A DNA stretch of 64,000 bases from Nocardia sp. CY41. GTDB taxonomy: Bacteria > Actinomycetota > Actinomycetes > Mycobacteriales > Mycobacteriaceae. The notes beneath the pieces were generated by a model. That model was not told the origin of the DNA and ran no database searches. It was given only the letters and a program-made list of their open reading frames with translations. Positions 30,778-42,840 of the stretch are shown piece by piece. The stretch covers positions 248,001-312,000 of the forward strand of contig NZ_VUOS01000009.1 of NCBI RefSeq assembly GCF_009829325.1, written 5' to 3'. Positions within the stretch are counted from its first letter, which is position 1. Each line of letters starts with the position of its first letter. The position numbers and the translations under genes are program-made.

Positions 30778-32096
30778 CGCTCACTCCGGTGCTGAGCACC
30801 TACTGGGACGATCCGCAGTCCTGGACCATGGACACCTACCTCCGCCACGACGGCTACCAGGCGCTGCGCACCGCTCTGCGGATGGAACCGGACCAGATCA
30901 TCCAGACCGTCAAGGACGCGGGCCTGCGCGGACGCGGTGGCGCAGGCTTCCCCACCGGCATGAAATGGAGCTTCATCCCGCAGGGCCCCGGACCCGACGG
31001 CGTCACCAAACCGCACTACCTGGTGGTGAACGCCGACGAGTCGGAACCCGGTACCTGCAAGGACATTCCGCTGATGCTCGCCGCGCCGCACGCGCTGATC
31101 GAAGGCGTCGTCATCGCCGCCTACGCCATTCGCGCGGCGCACGCGTTCATCTACGTGCGCGGCGAGGTGGTTCCGGTGCTGCGGCGGCTGCAAGCCGCGG
31201 TGGCCCAGGCCTACGCGGCGGGCTTCCTCGGTCACGACATCCTCGGCTCGGGCTACGACCTCGAGCTGATCGTGCACGCGGGCGCGGGCGCCTACATCTG
31301 CGGTGAGGAGACCGCGCTGCTGGACTCGCTGGAAGGCCGCCGCGGCCAGCCCCGCCTGCGCCCGCCGTTCCCCGCCGTCGCCGGCCTGTATGCCTGCCCG
31401 ACCGTGGTGAACAACGTGGAATCCATCGCCAGCGTCCCGCCGATCATCCGCAACGGCATCGCCTGGTTCCGCTCGATGGGCAGCGAGAGGTCACCCGGAT
31501 TCACCCTTTACTCGCTGTCCGGCCACGTGGCCCGGCCGGGACAGTACGAGGCGCCGCTGGGCGTCACGCTGCGCGAGCTGCTCGGCTACGCGGGTGGCGT
31601 GCGCGCCGGGCACCGGGTGAAGTTCTGGACACCGGGCGGCTCGTCCACGCCACTGTTCACCGAGGAACACCTCGACGTGCCGCTCGACTACGAAGGCGTC
31701 TCGAGCGCGGGATCCATGCTCGGCACCAAGGCATTGCAGATCTTCGACGACACCACCTGCGTGGTGCGGGCCGTGCTGCGCTGGACGCAGTTCTACGCCC
31801 ACGAGTCCTGCGGCAAGTGCACCCCCTGCCGGGAGGGGACCTACTGGCTGGTGCAGCTGCTGGAACGGATCGAAGCGGGCACCGGCGTTGCGTCCGACCT
31901 CGACAAACTGCTCGACATCAGCGACACCATCAACGGCAAGTCGTTCTGCGCCCTCGGCGACGGCGCTGCCAGTCCGATCATCTCCTCGCTGAAGTACTTC
32001 CGCGAGGAATACGCCGAGCACCTGCGGCTCGGCGGATGCCCATTCGACCCGGCACGCTCCACCGCATGGGCCGAGTCAGGAGGAGAGGTCCGATGA
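30774..32096 (+). CDS. nuoF: NADH-quinone oxidoreductase subunit F
   Basis: This 440-residue subunit binds NADH and FMN and holds the N3 [4Fe-4S] cluster, the electron entry of complex I. The FMN/NADH glycine loop [16 protein letters not shown], the [19 protein letters not shown] block and the cluster ligands in [12 protein letters not shown] are all present; the final ligand Cys lies near the C-terminus (LGGCPFDPA). It overlaps nuoE and nuoG by four bases each. Confidence 0.95.
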   Translation: MTLTPVLSTYWDDPQSWTMDTYLRHDGYQALRTALRMEPDQIIQTVKDAGLRGRGGAGFPTGMKWSFIPQGPGPDGVTKPHYLVVNADESEPGTCKDIPLMLAAPHALIEGVVIAAYAIRAAHAFIYVRGEVVPVLRRLQAAVAQAYAAGFLGHDILGSGYDLELIVHAGAGAYICGEETALLDSLEGRRGQPRLRPPFPAVAGLYACPTVVNNVESIASVPPIIRNGIAWFRSMGSERSPGFTLYSLSGHVARPGQYEAPLGVTLRELLGYAGGVRAGHRVKFWTPGGSSTPLFTEEHLDVPLDYEGVSSAGSMLGTKALQIFDDTTCVVRAVLRWTQFYAHESCGKCTPCREGTYWLVQLLERIEAGTGVASDLDKLLDISDTINGKSFCALGDGAASPIISSLKYFREEYAEHLRLGGCPFDPARSTAWAESGGEVR

Positions 32097-34630
32097 AACC
32101 GGTATCGCGCAGCGATTCGATCCGAGGTGGCGGCCGGACGACGGGTGGGCCCGCCACCGTGCGAGACCACAACGGCGGACCCGCTCCCGCCGACCTGGTG
32201 ACTCTGACCATCGATGACACGGAGGTCAGCGTGCCGCCCGGCACGCTGCTGATCCGTGCCGCCGAACTGATCGGCATCCAGGTCCCCCGCTTCTGCGACC
32301 ATCCGCTGCTCGATCCGGTCGGCGCCTGCCGCCAATGCCTCGTGGAGGTAGAGGGACAGCGCAAACCCGTCGCCTCCTGCACCATGACCGTCACCGACGG
32401 CATGGTGGTCCGCACCCAGCTCACCTCGCCCGCCGCCGACAAGGCGCAGGAGGGCGTGATGGAACTGCTGCTGATCAACCATCCGCTCGACTGCCCGGTG
32501 TGCGACAAAGGCGGCGAGTGCCCGCTGCAGAACCAGGCGATGTCCACCGGCCGCGCCGAATCCCGGTTCGACGGACGCAAACGCACCTATCCCAAACCGA
32601 TTCCGTTGTCCACGGCCGTGCTGCTGGACCGGGAACGCTGCGTGCTCTGCGCCCGCTGCACCCGCTTCTCCCAGCAGATCGCGGGCGATCCGTTCATCGA
32701 ACTGATGGATCGGGGTGCGCTGCAACAGGTGGGCACCGCGCAGGCCGAGCCGCTGGATTCCTACTTCTCCGGCAACACCGTGCAGATCTGCCCGGTCGGC
32801 GCGCTCACCGGCACCGCCTACCGATTCCGCGCGCGTCCGTTCGACCTGGTGTCCAGCCCGAACGTCTGCGAGCACTGCGCCTCCGGCTGCGCACAGCGCA
32901 CCGATCACCGGCGCGGCAAGGTCTTGCGCCGGCTGGCCGGGGACGATCCGCAGGTCAACGAAGAGTGGAACTGTGACAAGGGCCGATGGGCGTTCACCTA
33001 CGCCACCGAACCCGACCGGCTCACCACTCCCTTGGTGCGCGGTTGGGATGGCGAGCTCGCCCCCGCCTCCTGGTCGGAGGCGCTGGCCGCGGCCGCGGAG
33101 GGACTGGCCGCGTCGTTCGGCAACGCGGGCGTGCTGGTCGGCGGCCGGGTCACCGAGGAGGACGCCTACGCCTACGCCAAGTTCGCCCGAGTTGCCCTCG
33201 GCACCAACGACATCGACTTCCGCGCCCGCGCGCATTCGGCGGAGGAGGCCGATTTCCTCGCCGCTCGCGTCTCCGGCCGGGACGGCACGGTGACCTATGA
33301 CAGCGTGGAGTCCGCGCCGGTCGTCCTGCTGGTCGGGTTCGAACCCGAAGAAGAGTCGCCGATCGTCTACCTGCGGCTGCGCAAGGCCGCCCGCAAGCAC
33401 CGGCTGCCGATCTACTCGCTCGCGCCGTACTCCTCGCGGGGACTCGACCGCATGTCCGGACGGCTGATGCGCACCGTGCCGGGCGCCGAACCGCATCTGC
33501 TCGACGCCATCCGCACCGGCGAGATCACCACCCCCGGCGCGGATCCCGCCCAACTCGCCGATCTGGCCCGGCTGCTGCGCGAACCCGGTGCGGTGATCAT
33601 GATCGGTGAGCGGATGGCCGGCGTCGCGGGTGCGCTGTCGGCCGCCGTGCGCTTGGCCGAGGAAACCGGCGCAGCCCTCGCGTGGGTGCCGCGCCGGGCC
33701 GGCGAACGCGGCGCGGTCGAAGCGGGCGCCCTGCCCGGCCTGCTGCCCGGCGGGCGGCCGGTCGCCGATCCGCGTGCCCGTCAACAGGTCCGGGCGGTCT
33801 GGAACGTGCCCGAGCTGCCCGTCGGCGCGGGCCGGGACACGACGGCCATCCTGGAGGCCGCGTCCGGTCTCGGCGCCTTGGTCATCGGCGGCGTCGACGT
33901 CGCCGACCTGCCCGACCCGGCCGCCGCGCTGGCCGCCATCGACGCGGCCAGGTTCGTGGTGAGCCTGGAACTGCGCCGCAGCCCGGTCACCGAACGCGCC
34001 GACGTGGTGTTCCCGGTCGCCGCGGCCATGGAGAAGGCCGGAACCTTCCGCACCTGGGAGGGCAGGCCGCGTCCGTTCGCCGCCGCGCTCGGCGACGACA
34101 TGGTGCGCCGCCAGAGTGCGCCGCTGTCGGATCAGCGGGTGCTACACGCCATCGCCGAGGAGATGTCGGTGCGCCTCGGCTTGCCCGACGTCGAGTCCGC
34201 CCGTGCCGAACTCGCCGAACTCGGCGCCTGGGACGGCGCGCCCGTCTCCGCGCCCACCCACCCGCCGCATCCGTTGCCGCAGCCCCAACCCGGCACCGCG
34301 GTGCTCGCCAGTTGGCGGATGCTGCTGGACGAGGGACGCATGCAGGACGGCGAACCGAATCTCGCAGGCATCGCCCGGCCTCCGGTGGTGCGCCTGTCGG
34401 CCGACACCGCCGCCGAACTCGGCGCGCAACCCGACGATCCGGTCACCGTCGCCAGCATCCGCGGCGCGGTCACGCTGCCGCTGATGATCAGTGACCTGCC
34501 CGATCGGGTGGTGTGGCTGCCACAGCACTCGCCCGGCTGCTCCATCGCCGAGCAGCTCGCCGTCCAGCCCGGCGCGATCGTGCATCTGCGGCACGCCGAC
34601 GAGAGGATGAAGGAGCACCGTCATGAGTGA
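32093..34630 (+). CDS. nuoG: NADH-quinone oxidoreductase subunit G
   Basis: This 845-residue iron-sulfur subunit starts with a ferredoxin-like [2Fe-2S] domain ([15 protein letters not shown]). It continues with the [17 protein letters not shown] and [10 protein letters not shown] cluster ligands, and then a molybdopterin-oxidoreductase-like body. ATG 32093, behind an AGGAGGAGAGG ribosome binding site, gives a usual N-terminal extension of about 40 residues. It overlaps nuoF by four bases and nuoH by eight. Confidence 0.94.
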   Translation: MKPVSRSDSIRGGGRTTGGPATVRDHNGGPAPADLVTLTIDDTEVSVPPGTLLIRAAELIGIQVPRFCDHPLLDPVGACRQCLVEVEGQRKPVASCTMTVTDGMVVRTQLTSPAADKAQEGVMELLLINHPLDCPVCDKGGECPLQNQAMSTGRAESRFDGRKRTYPKPIPLSTAVLLDRERCVLCARCTRFSQQIAGDPFIELMDRGALQQVGTAQAEPLDSYFSGNTVQICPVGALTGTAYRFRARPFDLVSSPNVCEHCASGCAQRTDHRRGKVLRRLAGDDPQVNEEWNCDKGRWAFTYATEPDRLTTPLVRGWDGELAPASWSEALAAAAEGLAASFGNAGVLVGGRVTEEDAYAYAKFARVALGTNDIDFRARAHSAEEADFLAARVSGRDGTVTYDSVESAPVVLLVGFEPEEESPIVYLRLRKAARKHRLPIYSLAPYSSRGLDRMSGRLMRTVPGAEPHLLDAIRTGEITTPGADPAQLADLARLLREPGAVIMIGERMAGVAGALSAAVRLAEETGAALAWVPRRAGERGAVEAGALPGLLPGGRPVADPRARQQVRAVWNVPELPVGAGRDTTAILEAASGLGALVIGGVDVADLPDPAAALAAIDAARFVVSLELRRSPVTERADVVFPVAAAMEKAGTFRTWEGRPRPFAAALGDDMVRRQSAPLSDQRVLHAIAEEMSVRLGLPDVESARAELAELGAWDGAPVSAPTHPPHPLPQPQPGTAVLASWRMLLDEGRMQDGEPNLAGIARPPVVRLSADTAAELGAQPDDPVTVASIRGAVTLPLMISDLPDRVVWLPQHSPGCSIAEQLAVQPGAIVHLRHADERMKEHRHE

Positions 34631-36521
34631 TCTCGCCACACTCGTCGCGGCGTCCGCGGTGGCGCACGCCGCGGCCTCGGATCCGTACACTCCCGCGGGC
34701 TTCGGAAGCGACCCGCTGTGGCTGGTGATCGCCAAAGCCGTGGCCGTTTTCGTCTATCTGATGCTGATCCCGCTGATCGCCGTGCTCGCGGAACGAAAGA
34801 TCGTGGCACGCATGCAGATGCGGATCGGCCCGAACCGGACCGGGCCGTTCGGCTCCCTGCAGAGCATCGCCGACGGCGTGAAGATGGCCCTCAAGGAGGA
34901 CATCGTCCCGGCGATCGTGGACAAGCCGATCTACATCCTGGCGCCGGTCATCTCGGTGGTGCCCGCCTTCATGGCGTTCGCGGTGATCCCCCTCGGGCCG
35001 CAGGTGTCGGTTTTCGGCGTCACGACCCCGCTGCAGCTCACCGATCTGCCGGTGGCGGTGCTGTACATCCTCGCGATCACCTCCATCGGCGTCTACGGCA
35101 TCGTGCTGGCCGGCTGGTCGTCGGGATCCACCTATCCGCTGCTGGGCGGGTTGCGCTCGACCGCGCAGGTCATCTCCTACGAGATCGCCATGGCACTGTG
35201 CTTCGCGACGGTGTTCCTGCTCGGAGGCACCATGGCCACCTCCGGCATCGTGTCCGCGCAGGAAGGCACCTGGTATGTGTTCCTGCTGCTGCCCTCGTTC
35301 CTGATCTACTGCGTCTCGATGGTCGGCGAGACCAACCGAGCGCCGTTCGATTTGCCCGAGGCCGAGGGCGAGCTGGTCGGCGGCTTCCACACCGAGTACT
35401 CCTCACTCAAGTTCGCCATGTTCATGCTGGCCGAATACGTCAACATGGGCACCGTGTCCGCGCTGGCCACCACCTTGTTCCTGGGTGGCTGGCGGGCGCC
35501 GTGGCCGCTGAACATGTGGGACGGCGCGAACTCCGGGTGGTGGCCGGTGCTGTGGTTCACCGCCAAGGTATGGACGTTCCTGTTCGTGTTCATCTGGCTG
35601 CGCGGCACTCTGCCCCGGCTGCGCTACGACCAATTCATGAATCTGGGCTGGAAGCTGCTGATTCCGACCTCGCTGGCGTGGGTCATGGTGGTGGCCACCG
35701 CGCGGGTGCTGCAAGCCGAGGGCTATCCGGTGCAGACTCCGATCCTCGTGATCGGCGGCGTGCTGGTCACCGGCCTGTTGGTGCTGCAGTTCCTGCGGGC
35801 CGGCCGGGCCGGGGCGACCCCGCCACCGGTCGAGGAACCCGCCGCCGCGGATGCCACCGATTCGACGGTCTTCCTCGGCTTCCCGGTGCCGCCGCTGCCC
35901 GCCGACGCGCACGCCCGCGACGCCACCCGCGCCAAAGCGGGCCTGTTCGAGCCGCTGTCCGGGTTCGCGGTCACCGCGACGACCATGTTCAAGAAGCCCA
36001 ACACCGAGTTCTATCCCGAACAGAAGACGCCGACCGCGCCGCGCTACCACGGCAGGCACCAGCTCAACCGTCATCCCGACGGCCTGGAGAAGTGCATCGG
36101 CTGCGAACTGTGCGCGTGGGCCTGCCCGGCGGACGCGATCTACGTCGAAGGCGCCGACAACACCGAGACCGAACGGTTCTCCCCCGGTGAACGGTACGGG
36201 CGGGTCTACCAGATCAACTACCTGCGCTGCATCGGCTGTGGACTGTGCATCGAGGCCTGCCCCACCCGGGCGTTGACGATGACCAACGACTACGAGATGA
36301 CCGACGACAACCGCGCCGATCTCATCTACGAGAAGGACCGGTTGCTCGCCCCGCTGCAGCCCGGGATGACCGCGCCGCCGCACGCCATGCACCCCGGCGC
36401 CGACGAGGCGGACTACTACCTCGGCCGGGTGCCCGGCGCCGCGCCGGCCACCGCCGGAGCCACGGCGACCGATGCGCCCCGGCAACCCGCCCCCGCGGGC
36501 GTGGAAGGAGCGACACGGTGA
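34623..36521 (+). CDS. nuoHI: Fused NADH-quinone oxidoreductase subunits H and I
   Basis: This is one 632-residue frame covering two normally separate subunits. Residues 1 to about 425 are NuoH, the eight-helix quinone-chamber subunit ([36 protein letters not shown]). Residues about 438-632 are NuoI, the two-[4Fe-4S] ferredoxin subunit with ligands C491, C494, C497, C501 and C536, C539, C542, C546. Between them, residues 395-437 are a Pro/Ala-rich linker with no stop. In mycobacteria NuoH (about 410 residues) and NuoI (about 211) are separate, and the sum is close to this length. An in-frame GTG at 35886 might still give separate NuoI, but no ribosome binding site is seen. Overlaps nuoJ by GTGA. 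Confidence 0.85.
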   Translation: MSDLATLVAASAVAHAAASDPYTPAGFGSDPLWLVIAKAVAVFVYLMLIPLIAVLAERKIVARMQMRIGPNRTGPFGSLQSIADGVKMALKEDIVPAIVDKPIYILAPVISVVPAFMAFAVIPLGPQVSVFGVTTPLQLTDLPVAVLYILAITSIGVYGIVLAGWSSGSTYPLLGGLRSTAQVISYEIAMALCFATVFLLGGTMATSGIVSAQEGTWYVFLLLPSFLIYCVSMVGETNRAPFDLPEAEGELVGGFHTEYSSLKFAMFMLAEYVNMGTVSALATTLFLGGWRAPWPLNMWDGANSGWWPVLWFTAKVWTFLFVFIWLRGTLPRLRYDQFMNLGWKLLIPTSLAWVMVVATARVLQAEGYPVQTPILVIGGVLVTGLLVLQFLRAGRAGATPPPVEEPAAADATDSTVFLGFPVPPLPADAHARDATRAKAGLFEPLSGFAVTATTMFKKPNTEFYPEQKTPTAPRYHGRHQLNRHPDGLEKCIGCELCAWACPADAIYVEGADNTETERFSPGERYGRVYQINYLRCIGCGLCIEACPTRALTMTNDYEMTDDNRADLIYEKDRLLAPLQPGMTAPPHAMHPGADEADYYLGRVPGAAPATAGATATDAPRQPAPAGVEGATR

Positions 36522-37348
36522 CCGAACTCATCCTCGCCGCGGAGCCGTTGACCCGCGCCTACACCGGCGAAACCGTCCAATTCTGGATCCTCGCCCCGCT
36601 GGCCGTGCTCGGCGCGCTCGGCATGGTGTTCGCCCCCAAGGCGGTGCATTCCGCGCTGTGCCTGGCCGCCACGATGATCGCGCTGGCCGCGTTCTACATC
36701 GCCCAGGACGCGCTGTTCCTCGGCGTGGTGCAGATCGTGGTCTACACCGGCGCGGTGATGATGCTGTTCCTGTTCGTGCTGATGCTCGTCGGCGTCGACT
36801 CCGCCGAATCGCTGAAGGAGACCATCCGCGGCCAGCGGCTCGCCGCGGCCGCGGTGGGCCTCGGCTTCGGGCTGCTGCTCAGCGGCGGCATCGCCCACGG
36901 CGTGCGGGAGTCCGCGATCACGTTCCCCGCCACCGGTTTCCCTGGTCGCGACGTGATCGCCGAACTGGCCGAGCTGATCTTCCTGCGCTACGTGTGGGCC
37001 TTCGAACTCACCGGCGCCCTGCTGATCACCGCCACCATCGGCGCCATGGTGCTGGCCCACCGCGAGCACTTCGGGCCACGCACCGATCAGCGTGAACTGT
37101 CGCGCCGCCGGTTCCGCGAGAAGGGACACCGCGCGACCCCCCTGCCCACCCCCGGCGTCTACGCCAGGCACAACGCGGTGGACATCCCCGCGCGGCTGCC
37201 CGACGGGTCGTTCGAGGAACTGTCGGTCAGCACCATCCTGCGGCACCGCCGCACCAGGGCGCTCACCGAAGCGGCCGTCATCTCGGTCGGCACCACGCCC
37301 GCATCGGACGGGACCGACAACCCCAGCGACGAGGAAGGCAACCGGTGA
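36518..37348 (+). CDS. nuoJ: NADH-quinone oxidoreductase subunit J
   Basis: This 276-residue membrane subunit has five helices in the first 180 residues. [22 protein letters not shown] near residue 70 is the pi-bulge helix involved in coupling. The C-terminal 90 residues are a hydrophilic actinobacterial tail. GTG 36518 overlaps the nuoHI stop, and its own stop overlaps nuoK by four bases. Confidence 0.93.
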   Translation: MTELILAAEPLTRAYTGETVQFWILAPLAVLGALGMVFAPKAVHSALCLAATMIALAAFYIAQDALFLGVVQIVVYTGAVMMLFLFVLMLVGVDSAESLKETIRGQRLAAAAVGLGFGLLLSGGIAHGVRESAITFPATGFPGRDVIAELAELIFLRYVWAFELTGALLITATIGAMVLAHREHFGPRTDQRELSRRRFREKGHRATPLPTPGVYARHNAVDIPARLPDGSFEELSVSTILRHRRTRALTEAAVISVGTTPASDGTDNPSDEEGNR

Positions 37349-37644
37349 ATCCCGAGAACTACCTGTTCCTGTCCGCTCTGCTGTTCACCATCGGCGCGGC
37401 CGGAGTGCTGCTGCGGCGCAACGCCATCGTGGTGTTCATGTGCATCGAGCTGATGCTCAACGCGGTGAACCTCGCGTTCGTCACCTTCGCCCGGATGCAC
37501 GACGACCTCGACGGGCAGGTGTTCGCGTTCTTCACGATGGTGGTCGCCGCGGCCGAGGTGGTCGTCGGCCTGGCCATCATCATGACCATATTCCGCGCCC
37601 GCCGCTCGACCTCGGTCGACGACGCCAACCTGCTGAAGTTCTGA
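37345..37644 (+). CDS. nuoK: NADH-quinone oxidoreductase subunit K
   Basis: This 99-residue subunit has three membrane helices. The coupling glutamates lie in [15 protein letters not shown] and in [16 protein letters not shown] 37345 overlaps the nuoJ stop. The next gene nuoL begins one base after its stop. Confidence 0.94.
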   Translation: MNPENYLFLSALLFTIGAAGVLLRRNAIVVFMCIELMLNAVNLAFVTFARMHDDLDGQVFAFFTMVVAAAEVVVGLAIIMTIFRARRSTSVDDANLLKF

Positions 37645-37645
37645 C

Positions 37646-39532
37646 GTGGACACCGCAACGCTGTGGCTGCTGCCCGCCCTCCCCCTGGCGGGCGCTGTCG
37701 TCCTGCTGCTGACCGGACGCTACGCCGACAAGTGGGGTCATCTGCTCGGCACCGCGATCGCGCTGGCCTCGTTCGTCGTCGCCGTGCTGGGGTTCGCCGA
37801 CATGCTCGGCCGCGACACCGCCGACCGCGCGATGCACCAGAACCTGTTCAGCTGGGTCCCGGTGGCCGGCCTGCAGGTCGACTTCGCGCTGCAGGTGGAC
37901 CAGCTGTCGATGTGCTTCGCGCTGCTGATCACCGGTGTGGGTTCACTCATCCACGTCTACTCGATCGGCTACATGAGCCGCGATCCGGCGCGACGAAGGT
38001 TCTTCGCCTACCTGAATCTGTTCCTCGCGGCGATGCTGTTGCTGGTCCTGGCGAACAACTATCTCGTTCTCTACCTCGGCTGGGAGGGCGTCGGCCTGGC
38101 TTCCTACCTGCTCATCGGGTTCTGGCACGAGAAGCCATCGGCGGCAACGGCGGCGAAGAAGGCGTTCGTGGTCAACCGAGTCGGTGACATGGGCTTGGCG
38201 ATCGCGATGATGGTGATGTTCGCGACGTTCGGGTCGATCGACTTCGGCGTCGTGTTCGGCGCCGCGCCCTCCGCGAACGAGGGCACGCTCACCGCGATCG
38301 GCCTGTTGCTGCTGCTGGCCGCGTGTGGCAAGTCCGCCCAGGTGCCGCTGCAGTCCTGGCTCGGTGACGCGATGGAAGGCCCCACCCCCGTGTCGGCGCT
38401 CATCCACGCCGCCACCATGGTCACCGCGGGCGTGTACCTGATCGCGCGCTCCCACGCGATCTTCGACCTCGCACCGAACGCGCGCCTCGGCGTGGTGCTG
38501 GTAGGCGCGGTCACCCTGCTGTTCGGCGCGATCATCGGCTGCGCCAAGGACGACATCAAGAAGGCGCTGGCCGCCTCCACGATGAGCCAGATCGGCTATA
38601 TGGTGCTGGCCGCCGGACTCGGCCCGGCCGGATACGCCTTCGCCATCATGCACCTGCTCACCCACGGGTTCTTCAAGGCCGGGCTGTTCCTCGGCGCCGG
38701 TTCGGTCATGCACGCGATGGACGACGAAACCGACATGCGCCGCTACGGCGGACTGCGCACCCTGCTGCCGATCACCTACGTCACCTTCGGTATCGGCTAC
38801 CTGGCCATCATCGGCGTGCCGCCGTTCGCCGGATTCTTCTCCAAGGACCGGATCATCGAGGCGGCGTTCAACCAAGGCGGGATGAGCGGGATCGCGCTCG
38901 GCCTGGCGGCGTTGCTCGGCGCGGGCCTGACCGCGTTCTACATGACGCGGGTGATGCTGATGACGTTCTTCGGCGAGCGCCGCTGGAAACCGGACACCCA
39001 CCCGCACGAATCACCCGCGGTGATGACCGGCCCGATGATCCTGCTCGCCCTCGGCTCGATCGGGGCCGGAGCGGTGTTCGCTTTCGGCTCCTCGCTGCAG
39101 AACTGGCTCGAACCGGTCGTCGGCGCCCAGCACGGCACCGAGACCGTCCCCGCGGCGCTGGTCACGACACTGGTGCTCGGCGTGGTCGCCGTCGGCGTCG
39201 CGGTCGCCTACTCGCAGTACGCACAGCGCGAGGTCCCCGAGACCGCACCCGAAACCGTGTCCGCACTGACCGTGGCCGCCCGGCGCGATCTCTACGGCGA
39301 CGCCGTCAACGAAGCCGCGTTCATGCGACCCGGCCGGCATCTGACCCGAGCGCTGGTCTTCCTCGACAACCGCGGCATCGACGGCGTCGTCAACGGCACC
39401 GCGGCACTGATCGGCGGGTTGTCCGCACGGGCCCGGCGCGTGCAGTCCGGATTCGTGCGCTCCTACGCTCTGTCCATGTTCACCGGCGCGGCCCTGGTGG
39501 CCGCCGCCCTGCTGGCGGTGAGGTTGTGGTGA
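37646..39532 (+). CDS. nuoL: NADH-quinone oxidoreductase subunit L
   Basis: This 628-residue antiporter-like proton-pumping subunit (ND5 type) has an early [16 protein letters not shown] glutamate helix near residue 140 and [32 protein letters not shown] near 225. A lateral amphipathic helix and a final membrane anchor close the protein. GTG 37646 is used. Its end overlaps nuoM by four bases. Confidence 0.94.
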   Translation: MDTATLWLLPALPLAGAVVLLLTGRYADKWGHLLGTAIALASFVVAVLGFADMLGRDTADRAMHQNLFSWVPVAGLQVDFALQVDQLSMCFALLITGVGSLIHVYSIGYMSRDPARRRFFAYLNLFLAAMLLLVLANNYLVLYLGWEGVGLASYLLIGFWHEKPSAATAAKKAFVVNRVGDMGLAIAMMVMFATFGSIDFGVVFGAAPSANEGTLTAIGLLLLLAACGKSAQVPLQSWLGDAMEGPTPVSALIHAATMVTAGVYLIARSHAIFDLAPNARLGVVLVGAVTLLFGAIIGCAKDDIKKALAASTMSQIGYMVLAAGLGPAGYAFAIMHLLTHGFFKAGLFLGAGSVMHAMDDETDMRRYGGLRTLLPITYVTFGIGYLAIIGVPPFAGFFSKDRIIEAAFNQGGMSGIALGLAALLGAGLTAFYMTRVMLMTFFGERRWKPDTHPHESPAVMTGPMILLALGSIGAGAVFAFGSSLQNWLEPVVGAQHGTETVPAALVTTLVLGVVAVGVAVAYSQYAQREVPETAPETVSALTVAARRDLYGDAVNEAAFMRPGRHLTRALVFLDNRGIDGVVNGTAALIGGLSARARRVQSGFVRSYALSMFTGAALVAAALLAVRLW

Positions 39533-41154
39533 ACGAGTTCCCCTGGTTGACGACGCTGTGGCTGGCCCCGGTCGTCGGTGCGGCGATCGTGCTGACGCTG
39601 CCTGCCGCGCAGCGCACCCTCGCTCGAGCCGTGGCGCTGGGCTTCTCGGTGCTCGTGCTGGGTCTCGGCATCGGGCTGGCCGTGCGGTTCGACACCGCGG
39701 GCGCCCAATACCAGTTCGTCGAATCCCATCAATGGATTCCGGCGTTCGGCGCCGGCTACACCCTCGGCCTCGACGGCATCGCGCTGGTCCTGGTGCTGCT
39801 GACCGCGGCGCTGGTGCCCCTGCTGATACTGGCGGGCTGGCACGACGAACGCGAGGTCGGCAGCGGCAAACGAGTGGCCCACACCTACGTCGCACTCACC
39901 CTGCTCGTCGAGGCGATGGTGTTGGTCTCCTTCGTCGCCCTGGACATCTTGCTGTTCTACGTGTTCTTCGAGGCGATGCTCATCCCGATGTACTTCCTCA
40001 TCGGCGGGTTCGGGCCGCGCACCGGGGATGCGCTGCTGCGCAGGCAGCGCTCCCGCGCGGCGGTGAAATTCCTGCTGTACAACCTGTTCGGCGGGCTGAT
40101 CATGCTGGCCGCTGTGATCGGGTTGTACGTCCTCACCGCCCGCGAGGGCCTCGGCCAGGGATCCGCGGGCACGTTCGATTTCCGCACGGTGGTCGCCGCC
40201 GCCAACGCCGGGCAGCTCGGCGCCGGTCCCGCGGTGCTCAATGCCCTGTTCCTCGGCTTCATGTTCGCCTTCGCGGTCAAGGCTCCGCTCTGGCCGCTGC
40301 ACACCTGGCTGCCCGACGCCGCCGTCGCGGCCACCCCGTCCAGCGCTGTGCTGATGATGGCGGTGGTCGACAAAGTGGGCACCTTCGGCATGCTGCGCTA
40401 CTGCCTGCTCCTGTTCCCCGGCGCGTCGGACACCTATGCGCCGCTGGTGATCACGCTGGCGGTGATCGGCATCGTGTACGGCGCTCTGCTGGCCATCGGT
40501 CAGACCGACGTGATGCGCCTGATCGCCTACACCTCGATCTCCCACTTCGGCTTCATCATCCTCGGCGTCTTCGCCATGACCAGCCAGGGCCAAACCGGCG
40601 CGACGCTGTACATGGTCAACCACGGTATCTCCACCGCGGCGCTGTTCTTGGTGGCCGGATTCCTGGTCTCACGACGAGGTACCCGGCTCATCGCCGAGTA
40701 CGGCGGCGTGCAGAAGGTGGCTCCCGTGTTGGCCGGCACCTTCTTCATCGCCGGTCTGGCGACGCTGTCGCTGCCGGGGCTCGCCCCCTTCGTCAGTGAA
40801 TTCCTCGTGCTGATCGGGACATTCACCCGCTACCAGTTCGCCGCCGTGATCGCCGCCAGCGCCCTGGTTCTCGCGGCCCTCTACATTCTGTGGCTCTACC
40901 AGCGGATGATGACCGGGCCGGTGAAGAAAGGCAACGAGCGCATCTATGATCTCGCACCGCGCGAAGTCGCCGTGGTGGTCCCGTTGATCGTCGCGCTGCT
41001 GTTCCTCGGCATCTATCCGAAGGTTCTGACCGACTTCATCAATCCCGCGGTGAGCCAGACGCTCACCACCATCGGCCGCAACGACCCCGCACCCTCGACA
41101 CCACCCTTGCCGGAAGCGGGATCGGCCCACCAGTCCGGAGGTGCCCACAAGTGA
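39529..41154 (+). CDS. nuoM: NADH-quinone oxidoreductase subunit M
   Basis: This 541-residue antiporter-like subunit (ND4 type) has [15 protein letters not shown] with the key glutamate near residue 145 and [29 protein letters not shown] near 245. Tandem GTG codons lie at 39526 and 39529; 39529 gives the usual GTGA overlap with nuoL. Its stop overlaps nuoN. Confidence 0.94.
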   Translation: MNEFPWLTTLWLAPVVGAAIVLTLPAAQRTLARAVALGFSVLVLGLGIGLAVRFDTAGAQYQFVESHQWIPAFGAGYTLGLDGIALVLVLLTAALVPLLILAGWHDEREVGSGKRVAHTYVALTLLVEAMVLVSFVALDILLFYVFFEAMLIPMYFLIGGFGPRTGDALLRRQRSRAAVKFLLYNLFGGLIMLAAVIGLYVLTAREGLGQGSAGTFDFRTVVAAANAGQLGAGPAVLNALFLGFMFAFAVKAPLWPLHTWLPDAAVAATPSSAVLMMAVVDKVGTFGMLRYCLLLFPGASDTYAPLVITLAVIGIVYGALLAIGQTDVMRLIAYTSISHFGFIILGVFAMTSQGQTGATLYMVNHGISTAALFLVAGFLVSRRGTRLIAEYGGVQKVAPVLAGTFFIAGLATLSLPGLAPFVSEFLVLIGTFTRYQFAAVIAASALVLAALYILWLYQRMMTGPVKKGNERIYDLAPREVAVVVPLIVALLFLGIYPKVLTDFINPAVSQTLTTIGRNDPAPSTPPLPEAGSAHQSGGAHK

Positions 41155-42776
41155 ACGTCCCCGCCTCCGCTACCACGCTCGCCGCGAGCGTCCCCGCGCC
41201 GAGCATCGAATACGGCGCCCTGTCCCCGATGCTCATCGTGTTCGGCGCCGCCGTCCTCGGCGTCCTGGCCGAAGCGTTCGTCGCCCGGCGCTACCGCTAT
41301 GCCACCCATTCGGTGCTGGGCGTGGCCGGCCTGACGGCGGCGTTGATCGCCGTCGTGGCACTGGCGGGCACCGAGACCGTCGCCGTCGCCGGTGCGGTCG
41401 CGATCGATGGTGTGACGCTGTTCCTGCAGGGCACCATCCTGGTCGTGTCGATCCTCGGGGTGTTGTTCATCGCCGAGCGCGGAGCCGAACCCCGTATACA
41501 GGCGCGGTCGGGTCCGGGAACCTGGAGCCGCGCCGCGGCCGTTCGGGAACGGGGTGTGGACGCGTTCACGCCGCAGGCTTCGGCAGTACCAGGCAGCGCG
41601 GCGGAAGCGGCGGCGCTGCGCGCGGGCGTGGCGACCACCGAGGTGTTCCCGCTGACGCTGCTCGCCGTCGGCGGCCTGCTGCTGTTCCCGGCGTCCAACG
41701 ACCTGCTGACCATGTTCGTCGCCCTCGAGGTGCTGTCGCTTCCGCTGTATCTGCTGTGCGGGCTGGCCCGGCGCAAGCGGTTGCTCTCCCAGGAAGCGGC
41801 GCTGAAGTACTTCCTGCTCGGCGCGTTCTCCTCGGCGTTCTTCCTCTACGGCGTCGCGCTGCTGTACGGCCAGGCGGGTACGGTGCGGCTGGGCGGCATC
41901 GCCGACGCGATCGCGCAGCATCCGGACAACGCGACGCTGGCGGTGCTCGGCATCGCGATGCTCGCCGTCGGCCTGCTGTTCAAGATCGGCGCGGTGCCGT
42001 TCCAGTCCTGGGTGCCCGACGTCTACCAGGGCGCTCCCACCGCGATCACCGGCTTCATGGCCGCCGCCACCAAGATCGCGGCGGTCGGCGCGCTGGTGCG
42101 CGTGCTGCAGGTCGCGGTGCCCGGCCTGCGCGATGACTGGCGCCCCATCCTCGCGGCCGTCGCGATCGCTACCATGGCCGTCGGCGCGGTCATGGCGATC
42201 ACGCAGACCGACGTCAAACGAATGCTCGCGTATTCCTCGGTGGCGCATGCCGGTTTCCTGCTCACCGGACCGGTCGCGGCCAACGACCGCGGTGTCGCGG
42301 CGGTGCTGTTCTACCTGGCCGCCTACGGTATCGGCACACTCGGCGCGTTCGCGGTGGTCAGCCTGGTCCGCGAACCGGACGGCGACGAAGCGACCGGCCT
42401 GCCGCGATGGGCCGGGCTCGGCCGCCGCTCACCCTGGCTGGCCACGATCTTCGCGCTGTTCCTGCTCTCCTTCGCCGGGCTGCCGCTCACCAGCGGCTTC
42501 GTCAGCAAGTTCGCCGTCTTCGAGGCCGCCGCCTCGGGCGGTGCGACACCGCTGGTCGTCATCGGCGTGATCTGCAGCGCCATCGCGGCGTTCTTCTACC
42601 TGCGGGTCATCGTGCTGATGTTCTTCACCGACCCGCCGGCCGACGCTCCGGTGCTGGTGTCCCCGCCGCTGACGACGACGATCGTGGCGATCACCGCGGC
42701 GATCACCTTCGCGCTCGGCGTCTTCCCGCAGCCGCTGCTCGACCTCGCCGGCCAGGCGGCGACCTTCGTGCGCTGA
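41151..42776 (+). CDS. nuoN: NADH-quinone oxidoreductase subunit N
   Basis: This 541-residue antiporter-like subunit (ND2 type) is the last gene of the operon. The conserved helix ALEVLSLPLYLLCGLAR and the lysine helix FKIGAVPFQSWVPDVYQGAPT are present. A hydrophilic loop of about 60 residues (near residues 117-165) between early helices is longer than in E. coli but common in actinobacteria. A hairpin follows the stop. Confidence 0.93.
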   Translation: MNVPASATTLAASVPAPSIEYGALSPMLIVFGAAVLGVLAEAFVARRYRYATHSVLGVAGLTAALIAVVALAGTETVAVAGAVAIDGVTLFLQGTILVVSILGVLFIAERGAEPRIQARSGPGTWSRAAAVRERGVDAFTPQASAVPGSAAEAAALRAGVATTEVFPLTLLAVGGLLLFPASNDLLTMFVALEVLSLPLYLLCGLARRKRLLSQEAALKYFLLGAFSSAFFLYGVALLYGQAGTVRLGGIADAIAQHPDNATLAVLGIAMLAVGLLFKIGAVPFQSWVPDVYQGAPTAITGFMAAATKIAAVGALVRVLQVAVPGLRDDWRPILAAVAIATMAVGAVMAITQTDVKRMLAYSSVAHAGFLLTGPVAANDRGVAAVLFYLAAYGIGTLGAFAVVSLVREPDGDEATGLPRWAGLGRRSPWLATIFALFLLSFAGLPLTSGFVSKFAVFEAAASGGATPLVVIGVICSAIAAFFYLRVIVLMFFTDPPADAPVLVSPPLTTTIVAITAAITFALGVFPQPLLDLAGQAATFVR

Positions 42777-42790
42777 CCCGACCCGGCGAT

Positions 42791-42815
42791 GCCGCCGCTG
42801 GACGACAGTGGCGGC
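42791..42815. terminator. Terminator hairpin after nuoN
   Basis: GCCGCC (42791-42796) pairs with GGCGGC (42810-42815), extended inward by CTG/CAG around a five-base GACGA loop. It lies 14 bases after the nuoN stop and 26 before the stop of the opposing XRE gene, so it probably serves both transcripts. Confidence 0.6.
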
Positions 42816-42840
42816 CTCGCCGTCGCACTGTCGCGGGCAC

